The translations under genes were made by a program, and so were the position numbers. Below the pieces are notes generated by a model. That model did not search any database. It was not told where the DNA came from and was given only the letters and a program-made list of their open reading frames with translations. A DNA stretch of 64,000 bases from Planosporangium thailandense (GTDB lineage: Bacteria > Actinomycetota > Actinomycetes > Mycobacteriales > Micromonosporaceae). The DNA lies in assembly GCF_011947195.1 (NCBI RefSeq), contig NZ_JAATVY010000007.1, positions 124,001-188,000 of the forward strand, in the 5' to 3' direction. Numbering within the stretch: position 1 is the stretch's first letter; each line of letters begins with the position of its first letter. Below are positions 14,601 to 22,698 of the stretch, in pieces.

Positions 14601-15397
14601 GCGCGCAGCGCCAGCGGTACGAACACGACCAGGAAACCGGCCATCCACACCAGCGTCCAGAACAGGTGGCCGGCCACCGGGCCACCCACCAGCAGCCCGC
14701 GTACCGTGGCCACGAGCGGGGTCATCGGGTTGACCCGGACGAACGCCTGCAGCCAACCCGGCAGCGACGCCGTCGGCACGAAGACGTTGCTGCCGAAGGT
14801 CAGCGGCAGGACCAGCAGGAACATGACTCCCTGTACGGCGCCCGAGGTCCGTACCAGCATGCCGACCAGGACCGACAGCCAGCAGAAGCAGAGCCCGAAA
14901 CCGATCGAGAGGGCGATCGCGGCGACCGCGGCCACCGGCCCGGTGCCGATCCGAAAGCCCATCACCGCACCGAAGCCCAGCATCACCACGCACACCGTCA
15001 GGTACCGCACGATGTCGGCGAAGACCGCGCCGACCAGCGGAGCCGACCGGGAGATCGGCAGCGAGCGGAAGCGGTCGAAGACGCCCTTCTCGATGTCGGC
15101 GTTGAGGTTCTGCCCGAGCGCGATGCCTCCCATCGCCAGCGACTGGCCGAGCATGCCGGGGAGCAGATACTGCAGGTAGCCGTGCCGGTCACCGCCGCTG
15201 ATGGCCCCGCCGAAGATGTACGTGAACAGCAGCAGGAAGATCACCGGCTGCAGGGTCACGTCGATCAACGCCTCGGGCGTACGGAGCGTCTTAATCAAAC
15301 TGCGCCGAGCGAGCGCGGTACTGTGCCGGGCCAGTGCGGTCAGTCGTCCGCCGCGGGGCCGGTCGAGTCGCGGGTTGGCGATGGTCGTGGCGGTCAT
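14582..15397 (-). CDS. DrrB-like ABC-2 type exporter permease
   Basis: A 271-residue integral membrane permease of the ABC-2 (DrrB/daunorubicin resistance) family, with about six hydrophobic spans (for example VTLQPVIFLLLFTYIFGG, VVMLGFGAVMGFRIG, VMFLLVLPLTFGSNVFVP and the C-terminal WTLVWMAGFLVVFVPLAL). The conserved cytoplasmic stretch ADIEKGVFDRFRSLPISR is present. Its ATG (15397) overlaps the stop of the ATPase gene as ATGA, so the two are translationally coupled. With the partner ATPase it should export an amphipathic or antibiotic-like compound. It need not belong to the NRPS cluster 18 kb away. Confidence 0.9.
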   Translation of the reverse strand: MTATTIANPRLDRPRGGRLTALARHSTALARRSLIKTLRTPEALIDVTLQPVIFLLLFTYIFGGAISGGDRHGYLQYLLPGMLGQSLAMGGIALGQNLNADIEKGVFDRFRSLPISRSAPLVGAVFADIVRYLTVCVVMLGFGAVMGFRIGTGPVAAVAAIALSIGFGLCFCWLSVLVGMLVRTSGAVQGVMFLLVLPLTFGSNVFVPTASLPGWLQAFVRVNPMTPLVATVRGLLVGGPVAGHLFWTLVWMAGFLVVFVPLALRAYARRA

Positions 15398-16395
15398 ACC
15401 AGCTCCTCGGCGGGTTCGTGGATGTCCTCGTGGGCGGTGCGGGCAGGTGCCCCGGTCAGGGACAGGAAGACCTCGTCGAGGCTGGGCAGGTGCAGGGCCA
15501 GCTCGGTGACCTCGATGGAGGCGCGGACCAGGGCGGCGACGAGTTCGGCAAGGGCCGCGTCGCCGGTCACCGGCACGGTGGCGGCACCGGGCCGGGAGCC
15601 CGCGGCGGTGTCCAGCGCCGCCGACGTGCCGGGTGCGGCCACGGCGTCCAGCAGCGCGCGCACCTCCGGCAGCCGGGCCGGGTCGGTGGGCCGTACCCGC
15701 AGGGTCTGCCCGCCGACCCGGCGCTTGAGCCCGTCCGGGGTGTCGTGGGCGATGACCCGGCCGGCGTCCATCACGACGATCTCGTCGGCCAGGGCGTCGG
15801 CCTCCTCCAGGTACTGCGTGGTCAGCAGCACGCTCGCCCCGTCGGCCACCTGGCTGCGCACCACTCCCCACATGTCCTCGCGCTTGGCGGGGTCCAGGCC
15901 GGTGGTCGGCTCGTCCAGGAAGATCACCTCCGGATGGCCGACCAGGCTCGCCGCCAGGTCGAGCCGGCGGCGCATCCCACCGGAGTAGGTCTTGGCCGGC
16001 CGCCGCGCCGCCTCCGACAGGCCGAACCAGTCCAGCAGTTCCTCGGCGCGTCGACGCGCGTCCCGGCGGGACAGGTCGAGCAGCTGCCCGATGAGGACAA
16101 GGTTCTGCAGGCCGGTCAGATCCTCGTCCACCGACGCGTACTGTCCGGTCAGGCCGATGCGTCGCCGCACCCGCTCCGGATGGCGCAGCACGTCGATGCC
16201 GGCCACCTGGGCGCGGCCCGAGTCCGGTCGCAGCAGCGTCGCCAGCACCCGTACGGCGGTCGTCTTGCCAGCCCCGTTCGGGCCCAGCACGCCGAGCACC
16301 GTGCCGCGGCGGACGGCCAGGTCCACGCCGTCGAGCGCGGGGGTGTGCGCGAACCGTTTGCGCAGCGCCTCCGCGTGTACCACCAGATCATGCAT
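15394..16395 (-). CDS. DrrA-like ABC exporter ATP-binding protein
   Basis: A 333-residue ATPase of the daunorubicin resistance (DrrA) family. Walker A is GPNGAGKTT, the Q-loop region is IGLTGQYASVDEDLTG, the ABC signature is YSGGMRRRLDLA and Walker B is VIFLDEPTTGLD. The C-terminal DrrA extension (about 235-333) includes LPSLDEVFLSLTG, needed in DrrA for contact with the permease. I chose ATG at 16395 because the GGAGGAG lies just upstream, inside the longer frame beginning at 16413. It is the first gene of a two-gene operon, with a repeat-bearing promoter region upstream. Confidence 0.92.
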   Translation of the reverse strand: MHDLVVHAEALRKRFAHTPALDGVDLAVRRGTVLGVLGPNGAGKTTAVRVLATLLRPDSGRAQVAGIDVLRHPERVRRRIGLTGQYASVDEDLTGLQNLVLIGQLLDLSRRDARRRAEELLDWFGLSEAARRPAKTYSGGMRRRLDLAASLVGHPEVIFLDEPTTGLDPAKREDMWGVVRSQVADGASVLLTTQYLEEADALADEIVVMDAGRVIAHDTPDGLKRRVGGQTLRVRPTDPARLPEVRALLDAVAAPGTSAALDTAAGSRPGAATVPVTGDAALAELVAALVRASIEVTELALHLPSLDEVFLSLTGAPARTAHEDIHEPAEELV

Positions 16396-16457
16396 GGTCG
16401 TCGTCTCCTCCATCGCGGTCCGGCGTCGGACGCCGGTCCGCGTGCCAGGCTGCGCCG

Positions 16458-16492
16458 GGACGCTGGCAGGACGCGCACCGGACGCTGACAGG
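16458..16492. repeat. 22-bp spaced direct repeat upstream of the drrA-like gene
   Basis: Two copies of a 13-mer, GGACGCTGGCAGG (16458-16470) and GGACGCTGACAGG (16480-16492), one mismatch, start to start 22 bp. They lie 63-97 bases upstream of the drrA-like start. SARP regulators are known to bind heptamer direct repeats spaced 11 or 22 bp, and a SARP gene is adjacent. A function as operator is inference. Confidence 0.45.
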
Positions 16493-16592
16493 CGGCCGCA
16501 CGCGGTGACAGCGTCGCGTCAGGGGCGATCAGGATTGACCGAACGCGCCAGCGGCGCGCGGGGATCTGGCCGGAGGCGGTGGTAACGGGGTG

Positions 16593-17309
16593 TCAGTCGG
16601 CGCACGCCGGCGGGCCGGACACCGCACGCGTGCCAGACGGCCGCGACGTCACGGCGGTGCGGGTCTGGTCCCGGCCGGCGAGCTTCGCCAGGCGCAAGGC
16701 GCCGTCCGCCTCGAGGAGAAGATCGGGCAGGCTGGCGGTGCGGCCGGCGTCGTGCGCGGCCACCCCGATGGACGCCGTGCATCCGGTGATGACCACCGGC
16801 CCGGCAATGGTGCGGGCGGCGGTCCGCATGGCTCTGATTCCGGCCTGTACGCGGCGCGCCACGGCGACCGCGGCCGGCAGGTCGGTGGCCGGTAGGAGGG
16901 CGAGGAACTCGTCGCCGCCGTGCCCGCCGTAGCGTCCGAGCAGGTCGTCCCGGCGGGTCGCCGTGCGCAGCACGACGGCGACCTGCTGGAGCACCGCGTC
17001 GCCGGCGAGGTGACCGAACCTGTCGTTGACGCCCTTGAAGTGGTCGAGGTCGACGATGATCAGGGCGGTAGGCTCGCCGCGCTGCTGGGCGTGCGCCAGC
17101 GCGCGAGGGGCCTCGTCATCCCATCCCCACCGGTCGAGGAGGCCGGTGAGCCGGTCTGTCGCCCACCCACCGAGCGGCTGGCCGCAGGCCCGGCACCGCG
17201 AACCGTACGGCCCCGCGCCGTCGGGTGGAGCCGTGGTCGCCAATGGCCGGGGCGGGCCGATCATCAGGCCGCGTCCGTTCGAAGACACCACCGGTGGGAA
17301 CGCGTCCAC
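16593..17309 (-). CDS. GGDEF-domain protein with an inserted active-site loop
   Basis: About 238 residues (238 from GTG 17309; ATG 17264 is an alternative, neither with a strong ribosome site). A short N-terminal segment contains a CRACGQPLGG Cys pair. A single GGDEF domain follows (about 50-215: ATDRLTGLLDRWGWDDE, then ALIIVDLDHFKGVNDRFGH). The signature reads GRYGGHGGDEF, with three extra residues in the catalytic hairpin compared with the usual RYGGDEF. It could be a diguanylate cyclase or a degenerate c-di-GMP-related protein. No sensory or membrane domain is visible. It lies upstream of, and in the same direction as, the ABC exporter genes, with a 197-base gap. Confidence 0.85.
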   Translation of the reverse strand: MDAFPPVVSSNGRGLMIGPPRPLATTAPPDGAGPYGSRCRACGQPLGGWATDRLTGLLDRWGWDDEAPRALAHAQQRGEPTALIIVDLDHFKGVNDRFGHLAGDAVLQQVAVVLRTATRRDDLLGRYGGHGGDEFLALLPATDLPAAVAVARRVQAGIRAMRTAARTIAGPVVITGCTASIGVAAHDAGRTASLPDLLLEADGALRLAKLAGRDQTRTAVTSRPSGTRAVSGPPACAD

Positions 17310-17649
17310 GCCTCGACGGGAGCCGATCCGACCGGCGGGTACCCGGACAGCCCCGTGGTCTGCCCGGGCGCCTCGCAGACCGCCGGGCCGTCACGGCGGG
17401 TCGACCGGCTGGACGGGCGGGCCGCGGCCGGGATCACGCCGGTCCACCACGCCTCGACCGACGCGGTCGCGATCGCCGGTACACCACCCTGCCAGCAACT
17501 CCGCATGAGTCAGCCCGCCCACCGTCATTCACGCCCGTTGATGCTGTCCCGGACAGCATAAAGCGACTACGCTCGATGCCGTCAACTCTTATGAACGTTT
17601 TAGACCATGCGATATTCACGAGCGTTCGCCACCGGTCCGGAGGTACGAG
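17310..17649 (+). promoter_or_regulatory. Intergenic promoter region of the first XRE gene
   Basis: 340 bases without a gene, between the divergent GGDEF and EspR-like XRE genes. The right third (17520-17640) is clearly less GC-rich. It holds a perfect palindrome (17541-17559) and a segment shared with the promoter of the second XRE paralogue: AGCGACTA at 17562-17569 and GTCAACT at 17581-17587, then TAT at 17590-17592. The left part shows nothing distinct. Confidence 0.5.
17541..17559. promoter_or_regulatory. Perfect 19-base palindrome, probable operator
   Basis: ATGCTGTCC, a central C, then GGACAGCAT: nine-bp perfect arms. It sits 91-109 bases before the XRE gene start, next to an AT-richer promoter-like stretch. 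Likely an operator for a dimeric regulator; which one is unknown. Confidence 0.5.
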
Positions 17650-18102
17650 ATGGCCGAAAGCGCCAAGCAGCGGACGCTGGCCGACAAGATCAATCATCTC
17701 TTCCAGACCGTGCACCCGGCGAGCCGCGGACCGTACAGCAACGAGGAGGTGGCCACCGCCATCCGCGACCGCGGCGGACCGAGCATCTCCGCCACATACA
17801 TCTGGCTGCTGCGCAGGGGCGAGCGCGACAACCCGACCCTCAAGCACCTGGAGGCGCTCGCCGCCTACTTCGGCGTACCCGCCGCCTACTTCTTCGACGA
17901 TGAGGCGACCGAACGCATCGACGCCGAGCTCAGCATGCTCTCGGCGATGCGTGACGCCGGCGTTCGGGCCCTCGCGATGCGGATGGCCGGCCTGTCGTCG
18001 CGCAGCCTGCAGCCGATCGCCGACGTCATCGAACGGGTCCGCGAACTCGAGGGCCTACAGGCCGCCGACGCCGACGCTTCGGGTGAAGGGACGCGGCCGT
18101 GA
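17650..18102 (+). CDS. EspR-like XRE-family regulator (paralogue 1)
   Basis: A 150-residue helix-turn-helix regulator similar to mycobacterial EspR and many actinomycete homologues. The N-terminal HTH (about 9-85) contains LADKINHLFQTV, YSNEEVATAIRDRGGPSIS, TYIWLLRRGERDNPTLKHLE and ALAAYFGVPAAYFFDDE. A C-terminal helical dimerisation region follows (about 90-135, AMRDAGVRALAMRMAGL). ATG at 17650 follows CGGAGG. Two paralogues occur in this window (20405 and 26513). It lies just upstream of a large MFS exporter gene (94-base gap, same strand) and may regulate it. Confidence 0.9.
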   Translation: MAESAKQRTLADKINHLFQTVHPASRGPYSNEEVATAIRDRGGPSISATYIWLLRRGERDNPTLKHLEALAAYFGVPAAYFFDDEATERIDAELSMLSAMRDAGVRALAMRMAGLSSRSLQPIADVIERVRELEGLQAADADASGEGTRP

Positions 18103-18195
18103 CCGCCCGGACACACACCCCGCCGGCCGGCGGCGCCCACGGACGGCCGTCACGCCGTGGCGGGCAACCGCGCGGTCGCCAGGGAGAGCCGTAGC

Positions 18196-19956
18196 ATGCC
18201 GGTCGCGGCCACCGCGTACCGGTCGCCCGGCGTGTACCGCAGTGAGCACGCCTTCGCGACCGCCCAGGCGCCACCCACCCCACCCACCGCACCCATGCCG
18301 GACCGTCCACGGCGGGACCCCCGGAGCGGCGAGGACTGGCATCGGCAGCTGATGTCGGTGCTGCCCGGGCTGCTGGCCGCCATCTTCCTGGCGGCCCTCG
18401 ACCAGTCGGTGATGAGCACGTCGATCAAGACGATCGCGGACGACCTCGGCGGGCTGAGCCTGCAAGCGTGGCCGACGACCGCCTTCCTGATCACGTCGAC
18501 GGTCTCGACGCCCCTCTACGGCAAGCTGTCCGACATGTACGGTCGGCGGCCGCTGTTCGCGATCGCCATCGGCGTCTTCGTGCTCGGCTCGCTGTGCTGC
18601 GCGTCCGCACAGTCGATCTACCAACTCGCCGCTTTCCGGGGGCTGCAGGGCCTGGGCGGAGGCGGACTGCTGTCGATCGCCAGTGCGATAACGGCTGACC
18701 TCGTACCACCCCGGGAACGTTCCCGCTACCAGGGCTACACGATGTCCTGCTGGATCGCGGCGAGCCTGCTGGGGCCCATCATCGGTGGCCTGTTCGCCTC
18801 GGCCCACTCGGTGCTGGGAGTGGCCGGCTGGCGCTGGGTGTTCCTCGTCAACGCGCCGGTCGGCGGCACCGCCCTGATCGTCGTCTCGCGGGTACTGCGA
18901 CCCACCGGGCAACGGCGGGCCCGGCGCATCGACCACTGGGGCGCCACGGCGATCAGCGTCGCCGCCGTGCCGCTGCTGCTCGTGGCCGAGCAGGGCAACC
19001 GCAGTGGATGGACCTCACCGACGGCCCTGGCCTGCTATACGGTCGGCGCCCTCGGCGTGGTCGCGTTCCTGCTCGCAGAACGCCGGATGGGCGACGACGC
19101 CCTCATCCCACTGCGGCTGTTCCGGGTGGCCACCTTCAGCCTGGCGATCACAATCTCGGCCCTGGTCGGCCTCGGTATGTTCGGCGTGATCTCGACGGTG
19201 CCGCTGTATCTGCAGGTCGTGCACGGACTGACCCCCACCGCCGCCGGGCTGATGATGCTGCCCATGATGGCCGGCACCCTGGCGTCGGTCATCCTGTCGG
19301 GCAAGCTCATCAAGCGGGGCGGCGGTCTGAGGATCCTGCCGGCGACCGGCTCAACCATCATCGCGTTGGCCATGTTCTGCTGCTGCCTGGTCACCGTCGA
19401 CACCCCGCTGTGGGCCCTGGGCTTGATCATGGTGGCCTTCGGCATCGGGATCGGTAGCTGCCGGACCGTCAACGTGACCGCGCAGAACGCGGTGCCGCCA
19501 CGTGACGTCGGCGTCGCGACCGCGTCGGTGGTGTTCTTCCGCGAGATGGCGGGCGCGATCGGCGTCGCGGGGTACCTGTCGGTCCTCTTCGGCGCCCTGC
19601 CGGCGCGCCTGGCCACGGCAGTGGGGGACGCGGCATCGCGGCCGGAGGTCTCCGCCGCCCTCGCCGACCGGGCGGTCGCCGGCAACCCGGCCAACGCGCC
19701 GTTCTTCGCCGTCCTGCGAGGCGGACGGGAGGCGCTGGCCGACTGGTCGTTCCTGCCGGCGATGGATCCACGGCTGGCGAGGGCGTTCCAGCTCGGGTTC
19801 GACTCGGCAATCGGCCGGGTCTTCCTGGTCGGCGGCCTCGTGATGTGCGTCGCGGCGCTCCTTGCGCTCTGCATGAAGCCGCCGGAGCTGCGCACCGTCG
19901 GGGCCGCCCAGGCCGAGGAGTACTTCGGCCGGCACCGCGCGCCCGAGAGCGCCTGA
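18196..19956 (+). CDS. MFS drug exporter, DHA2 (EmrB/QacA, 14-TM) type
   Basis: A 586-residue drug:H+ antiporter. After a roughly 45-residue hydrophilic head, the first membrane segment contains LAAIFLAALDQSVMSTSIKT, matching the DHA2 motif (LDxTIVNVALP-like). The loop 2-3 motif is GKLSDMYGRRPLFAIAIG, and the helix 5 region is SWIAASLLGPIIGGLF. About 14 hydrophobic segments fit the family. ATG at 18196 follows AGGGAG, a better start than the GTG at 18157. It probably exports a hydrophobic compound. Its place directly after an EspR-like regulator suggests local control. A hairpin at 19959-19981 closes the unit. Confidence 0.9.
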   Translation: MPVAATAYRSPGVYRSEHAFATAQAPPTPPTAPMPDRPRRDPRSGEDWHRQLMSVLPGLLAAIFLAALDQSVMSTSIKTIADDLGGLSLQAWPTTAFLITSTVSTPLYGKLSDMYGRRPLFAIAIGVFVLGSLCCASAQSIYQLAAFRGLQGLGGGGLLSIASAITADLVPPRERSRYQGYTMSCWIAASLLGPIIGGLFASAHSVLGVAGWRWVFLVNAPVGGTALIVVSRVLRPTGQRRARRIDHWGATAISVAAVPLLLVAEQGNRSGWTSPTALACYTVGALGVVAFLLAERRMGDDALIPLRLFRVATFSLAITISALVGLGMFGVISTVPLYLQVVHGLTPTAAGLMMLPMMAGTLASVILSGKLIKRGGGLRILPATGSTIIALAMFCCCLVTVDTPLWALGLIMVAFGIGIGSCRTVNVTAQNAVPPRDVGVATASVVFFREMAGAIGVAGYLSVLFGALPARLATAVGDAASRPEVSAALADRAVAGNPANAPFFAVLRGGREALADWSFLPAMDPRLARAFQLGFDSAIGRVFLVGGLVMCVAALLALCMKPPELRTVGAAQAEEYFGRHRAPESA

Positions 19957-19958
19957 AG

Positions 19959-19981
19959 GGTTCGTTCGACGAGAACGAGCC
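19959..19981 (+). terminator. Terminator-like hairpin after the MFS gene
   Basis: GGTTCGTTC (19959-19967) pairs with GAACGAGCC (19973-19981) over a 5-base loop, nine pairs including one G-U. It begins 3 bases after the MFS stop codon. Confidence 0.45.
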
Positions 19982-20404
19982 GCGGCAGAGCGGTCCGAGT
20001 GCACTCCGCACCACCGGTGACGCGCGGCACCGGGCCGGGGCGACGATCGGAGTCCGCGCGGCGGGTCCGTCGGGACGGCCGGGCTCAGGTCAGCCGCACC
20101 GTGGCCAAGCATCCGCTGCGGCAGTGGCCCTCCCCGACACTGCTGCCGAAGGAGACCGCATCGGATGGCGTTCACCGCGAGCTGCCACGACCCTGAACCG
20201 GCGTCCCGACGGGGCGGAACTGGATTCACCGCTGATACACCGGCACCTTCGGCACCCCCGTGCCGTCGAAGGTATCCGGCTGCGACACCAGAACCTCGTT
20301 CATCTCAGCTAACATCGAGGAGAATAACAGCGACTAGCGTGACTATGTCAACTGATATAGCCTGAGCTCCGGGATCTCATCCACCACCGCAAACGGAGTG
20401 AGCC
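19982..20404 (+). promoter_or_regulatory. Intergenic region and promoter of the second XRE gene
   Basis: 423 bases with no credible gene. The left 300 bases show nothing recognisable. The last 120 bases are AT-richer. They carry AGCGACTA (20329-20336), GTCAACT (20347-20353) and TAT (20356-20358), the same order and nearly the same spacing as upstream of the first XRE paralogue (17562-17592). This is probably a shared operator/promoter element. Confidence 0.5.
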
Positions 20405-20857
20405 GTGGCAGCCGACGCGGAAATTGGGCCACTTGCACAGCGGATCGACAAGCTCTTCAAGACGGTCCAACCCAAGGGCCGTGAGTACACCTACGACGAG
20501 GTCGCCCACGGCTGCGAGGCCGTAGCGGGCACGTTCTCCAGGACGTACGTGTGGCAACTGCGTACCGGACAACGGGACAATCCGACCAAACGGCACCTGG
20601 AGGCACTGGCCGCCTTCTTCGGAGTCCCCGTGGCGTACTTCTTCGACGACGACACGGCAGCGCGGGTTGACTCGCAGCTCGAACTGGCCGTCGCGCTGCG
20701 CGACGCCGCGGTTCGCGACATCGCCCTGCGGGCGATGAGGATGGATGAAGCCACCCGCCGGTCGGTCGCTCAGATCGTCCGGGAGATCGGCCATATCCGG
20801 GAGGGCAACAACCGGGGCAATTCCGACCAGCCATTGCCGTCGGACAATGACTCGTGA
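20405..20857 (+). CDS. EspR-like XRE-family regulator (paralogue 2)
   Basis: 150 residues, clearly homologous to the regulators at 17650 and 26513: LAQRIDKLFKTVQPKGREYT, TYVWQLRTGQRDNPTKRHLE and ALAAFFGVPVAYFFDDDTAA, then a helical C-terminal part. The GTG start at 20405 follows GGAGTGAG. Its stop overlaps the ImmA/IrrE-like peptidase gene by 11 bases. This regulator plus metallopeptidase arrangement recalls ImmR-ImmA-type derepression, in which the peptidase cleaves the repressor. Two membrane protein genes follow in the same operon. Confidence 0.9.
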   Translation: MAADAEIGPLAQRIDKLFKTVQPKGREYTYDEVAHGCEAVAGTFSRTYVWQLRTGQRDNPTKRHLEALAAFFGVPVAYFFDDDTAARVDSQLELAVALRDAAVRDIALRAMRMDEATRRSVAQIVREIGHIREGNNRGNSDQPLPSDNDS

Positions 20858-21470
20858 GCCCGCCCAGCAGGGAGAAGCCGGCCAGCCGATCTGTCGGAGG
20901 CTGGTTACCGTCCCCACCGGTTCCCTCAACCTGATTAGGGTGTCGAACGTGCGGTATCGAGACCTACGGCGTCGTTGCGACCGCCATGTCCGATCGCTGG
21001 TCGAGGCCGGCGGCATACCGGACCCCTTCACGCTGGACGAGTTCATCGCGCGGCTCGCTGCCCGTCGTGGGCGCCGGATCGAGCTGCACCCCGAAGACTA
21101 CGTCCCCGGTGGTGTCTGCGGCATCTGGCTCAAGCTCGCCGAGGCCGACATCATCGTCTACGCCCGGACGGCGCTGCTGCATCAGGAACACATCGTGCTG
21201 CACGAGGTCGGGCACATGCTCAGTGACCACCGGGGACAGGCGGGCCGGGAAGAAGATCTCATGCGCATCCTGCTGCCCGACCTGGACCCGGCGATGGTGC
21301 AGAGCCTGCTCAAGCGCAGCTCGTACACCGACGCCGAAGAGCAGGAGGCCGAACTGCTCGCCACCCTCATCCTCGAACGGGTGGCCGACCGGCGGCCGGG
21401 CAACCCGGAGGACCTGGACCCCGATCTGGCATCGGAAATCGGTCGACTGAAGTCGACCTTCAGCGGTTGA
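20847..21470 (+). CDS. ImmA/IrrE-family metallo-endopeptidase
   Basis: About 207 residues (ATG 20847; GTG 20940 would give a shorter protein, and neither start has a strong ribosome site). The zinc-binding HEVGH motif is present (HIVLHEVGHMLSDH). The following acidic stretch (SYTDAEEQEAELLATLILER) supplies the third ligand Glu of the ImmA/IrrE fold. The N-terminal half (YRDLRRRCDRHVRSLVEAGG, then FTLDEFIARLAARRGR) is typical of the short actinomycete versions. Likely role: cleavage of the adjacent XRE regulator or another target, releasing gene expression. This is inference from operon order. Confidence 0.85.
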   Translation: MTREPAQQGEAGQPICRRLVTVPTGSLNLIRVSNVRYRDLRRRCDRHVRSLVEAGGIPDPFTLDEFIARLAARRGRRIELHPEDYVPGGVCGIWLKLAEADIIVYARTALLHQEHIVLHEVGHMLSDHRGQAGREEDLMRILLPDLDPAMVQSLLKRSSYTDAEEQEAELLATLILERVADRRPGNPEDLDPDLASEIGRLKSTFSG

Positions 21471-21477
21471 GGCGCCC

Positions 21478-22698
21478 ATGGCAAACGCCGTAATGATCGT
21501 TGCGGGTCTGCTCGGGCTCGTCACCTGCGCCCTGAAGGCCGGGAGCGCGCTGCGGCACCCGGAGCGGCCCGCGTCGCGGGCGCTGTGCGTGATGCTCGGC
21601 GTGTTCGGGCTCGCGTTCATCGTCACCGCCCCGGCGGTCACGCCGAGGGTCAGTGCGGCGCTGGGCATCGTCAACGGCGGTCGTCTCGTCGGCAATGCGC
21701 TGACGCTGGTCAGCGGGGCTGCGCTGCAGGCGATGATGCTCTACCTCGCGCATCGACCCGAGGACGCCCGGCCACGGGTGCGGATCCGCCTCGTCGCTCT
21801 CGCGGTCGCCGTCGCCGGCATGTCGGTGTCGTTGTCGGTCGCCCACACCGTCGAGACGACCGATTTTCTGAGTGTGTACGCCAGCTATCCGCCGGTCATG
21901 GTGTACCAGCTCTTCTACCTGTCGTTTCTCGGACTGGCGATCGCCGACCTGCTCTATCTGTCCATCCGCTACTCCCGTTACGCCGAAGGTGCGCTCCGCT
22001 GGGGGCTACGGGTGGTGGCGACGGGCGCGGTGGCCGGGGTCGCCTACTTCGGCTACAAGCTTCTCCTGCTGATCGCCGGCTGGGTCGGCACCTCGCCGCC
22101 CGGCAGCGAGTCGAACATCTCGACCCTGCTGGCCGGCACCGCCGGCATCCTGGTGGCCATCGGTGCGACGATGCCGCTCTGGTGGCGGTACGTAGAGGTC
22201 CCCTGGCATCGCGCCCGGCAGTACCTCGCCTACCGCAGACTCGCTCCACTGTGGCGTGCCCTGCTCGCCGCGGTCCCCGAGGTCGCCCTTGCCGCGGGCG
22301 ACGCGATGACCGGCGACTTCCGCCGCTGGCAGATCAGGATCCGGCTCTATCGAAGGGTGATCGAGATCCGGGACGCGCAGCTCGTCCTCCGGGCGTACTG
22401 CGACCCCCTTGCGGTACGCCAGGCCGAAGAGGACGGGCGACACCAAGGGCTCGCCGGCGACCGGTTGCGGGCCCTCATCGACGCCGCCGTGCTCGTCACG
22501 GCGCTCCAGGCGGTCGGGGCCGGCAAACGGAGCGGCACCGCCACCGCCACGCGGCCCGCCACCGAGGTCGGCACCGACACGGAGGCCCTCGCCGGCGACG
22601 CCAGCCTGGCCAGTGAGTCCCGCTACCTGGAGATGGTTGCCGCCGCGTTCAACAGCTTTCGCCCCACCCTGCCGTCCCCATCGAAAGCGGAGACATGA
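21478..22698 (+). CDS. MAB_1171c-like integral membrane protein
   Basis: A 406-residue protein. About seven hydrophobic segments fill residues 1-245 (for example MIVAGLLGLVTCALKAGSAL, VRIRLVALAVAVAGMSVSL, MVYQLFYLSFLGLAIADLLY, GAVAGVAYFGYKLLLLIAGW). A cytoplasmic region follows, with WRYVEVPWHRARQYLAYRRL, PLWRALLAAVPEVAL and IRIRLYRRVIEIRDAQLVLR. This layout matches the MAB_1171c family of putative transporters found beside XRE and ImmA/IrrE genes in actinomycetes. No transported substrate is known. It starts 7 bases after the peptidase gene and overlaps the PAP2-like gene by 4 bases, so these four genes are one operon. Confidence 0.8.
   Translation: MANAVMIVAGLLGLVTCALKAGSALRHPERPASRALCVMLGVFGLAFIVTAPAVTPRVSAALGIVNGGRLVGNALTLVSGAALQAMMLYLAHRPEDARPRVRIRLVALAVAVAGMSVSLSVAHTVETTDFLSVYASYPPVMVYQLFYLSFLGLAIADLLYLSIRYSRYAEGALRWGLRVVATGAVAGVAYFGYKLLLLIAGWVGTSPPGSESNISTLLAGTAGILVAIGATMPLWWRYVEVPWHRARQYLAYRRLAPLWRALLAAVPEVALAAGDAMTGDFRRWQIRIRLYRRVIEIRDAQLVLRAYCDPLAVRQAEEDGRHQGLAGDRLRALIDAAVLVTALQAVGAGKRSGTATATRPATEVGTDTEALAGDASLASESRYLEMVAAAFNSFRPTLPSPSKAET

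Noticed and set aside
13176-14993. 605-residue minus-strand frame over the SARP gene and the ABC permease
   Set aside because: It crosses two well supported genes antisense and has no recognisable domain.
17562-17592. TTGAC-type -35 with 17-base spacing reading leftwards through the shared XRE element, and a similar one at 20353-20322
   Set aside because: The possible -10 sequences (TTTATG, GTTATT) are poor and no gene starts in that direction at the second site. An operator is the simpler reading.
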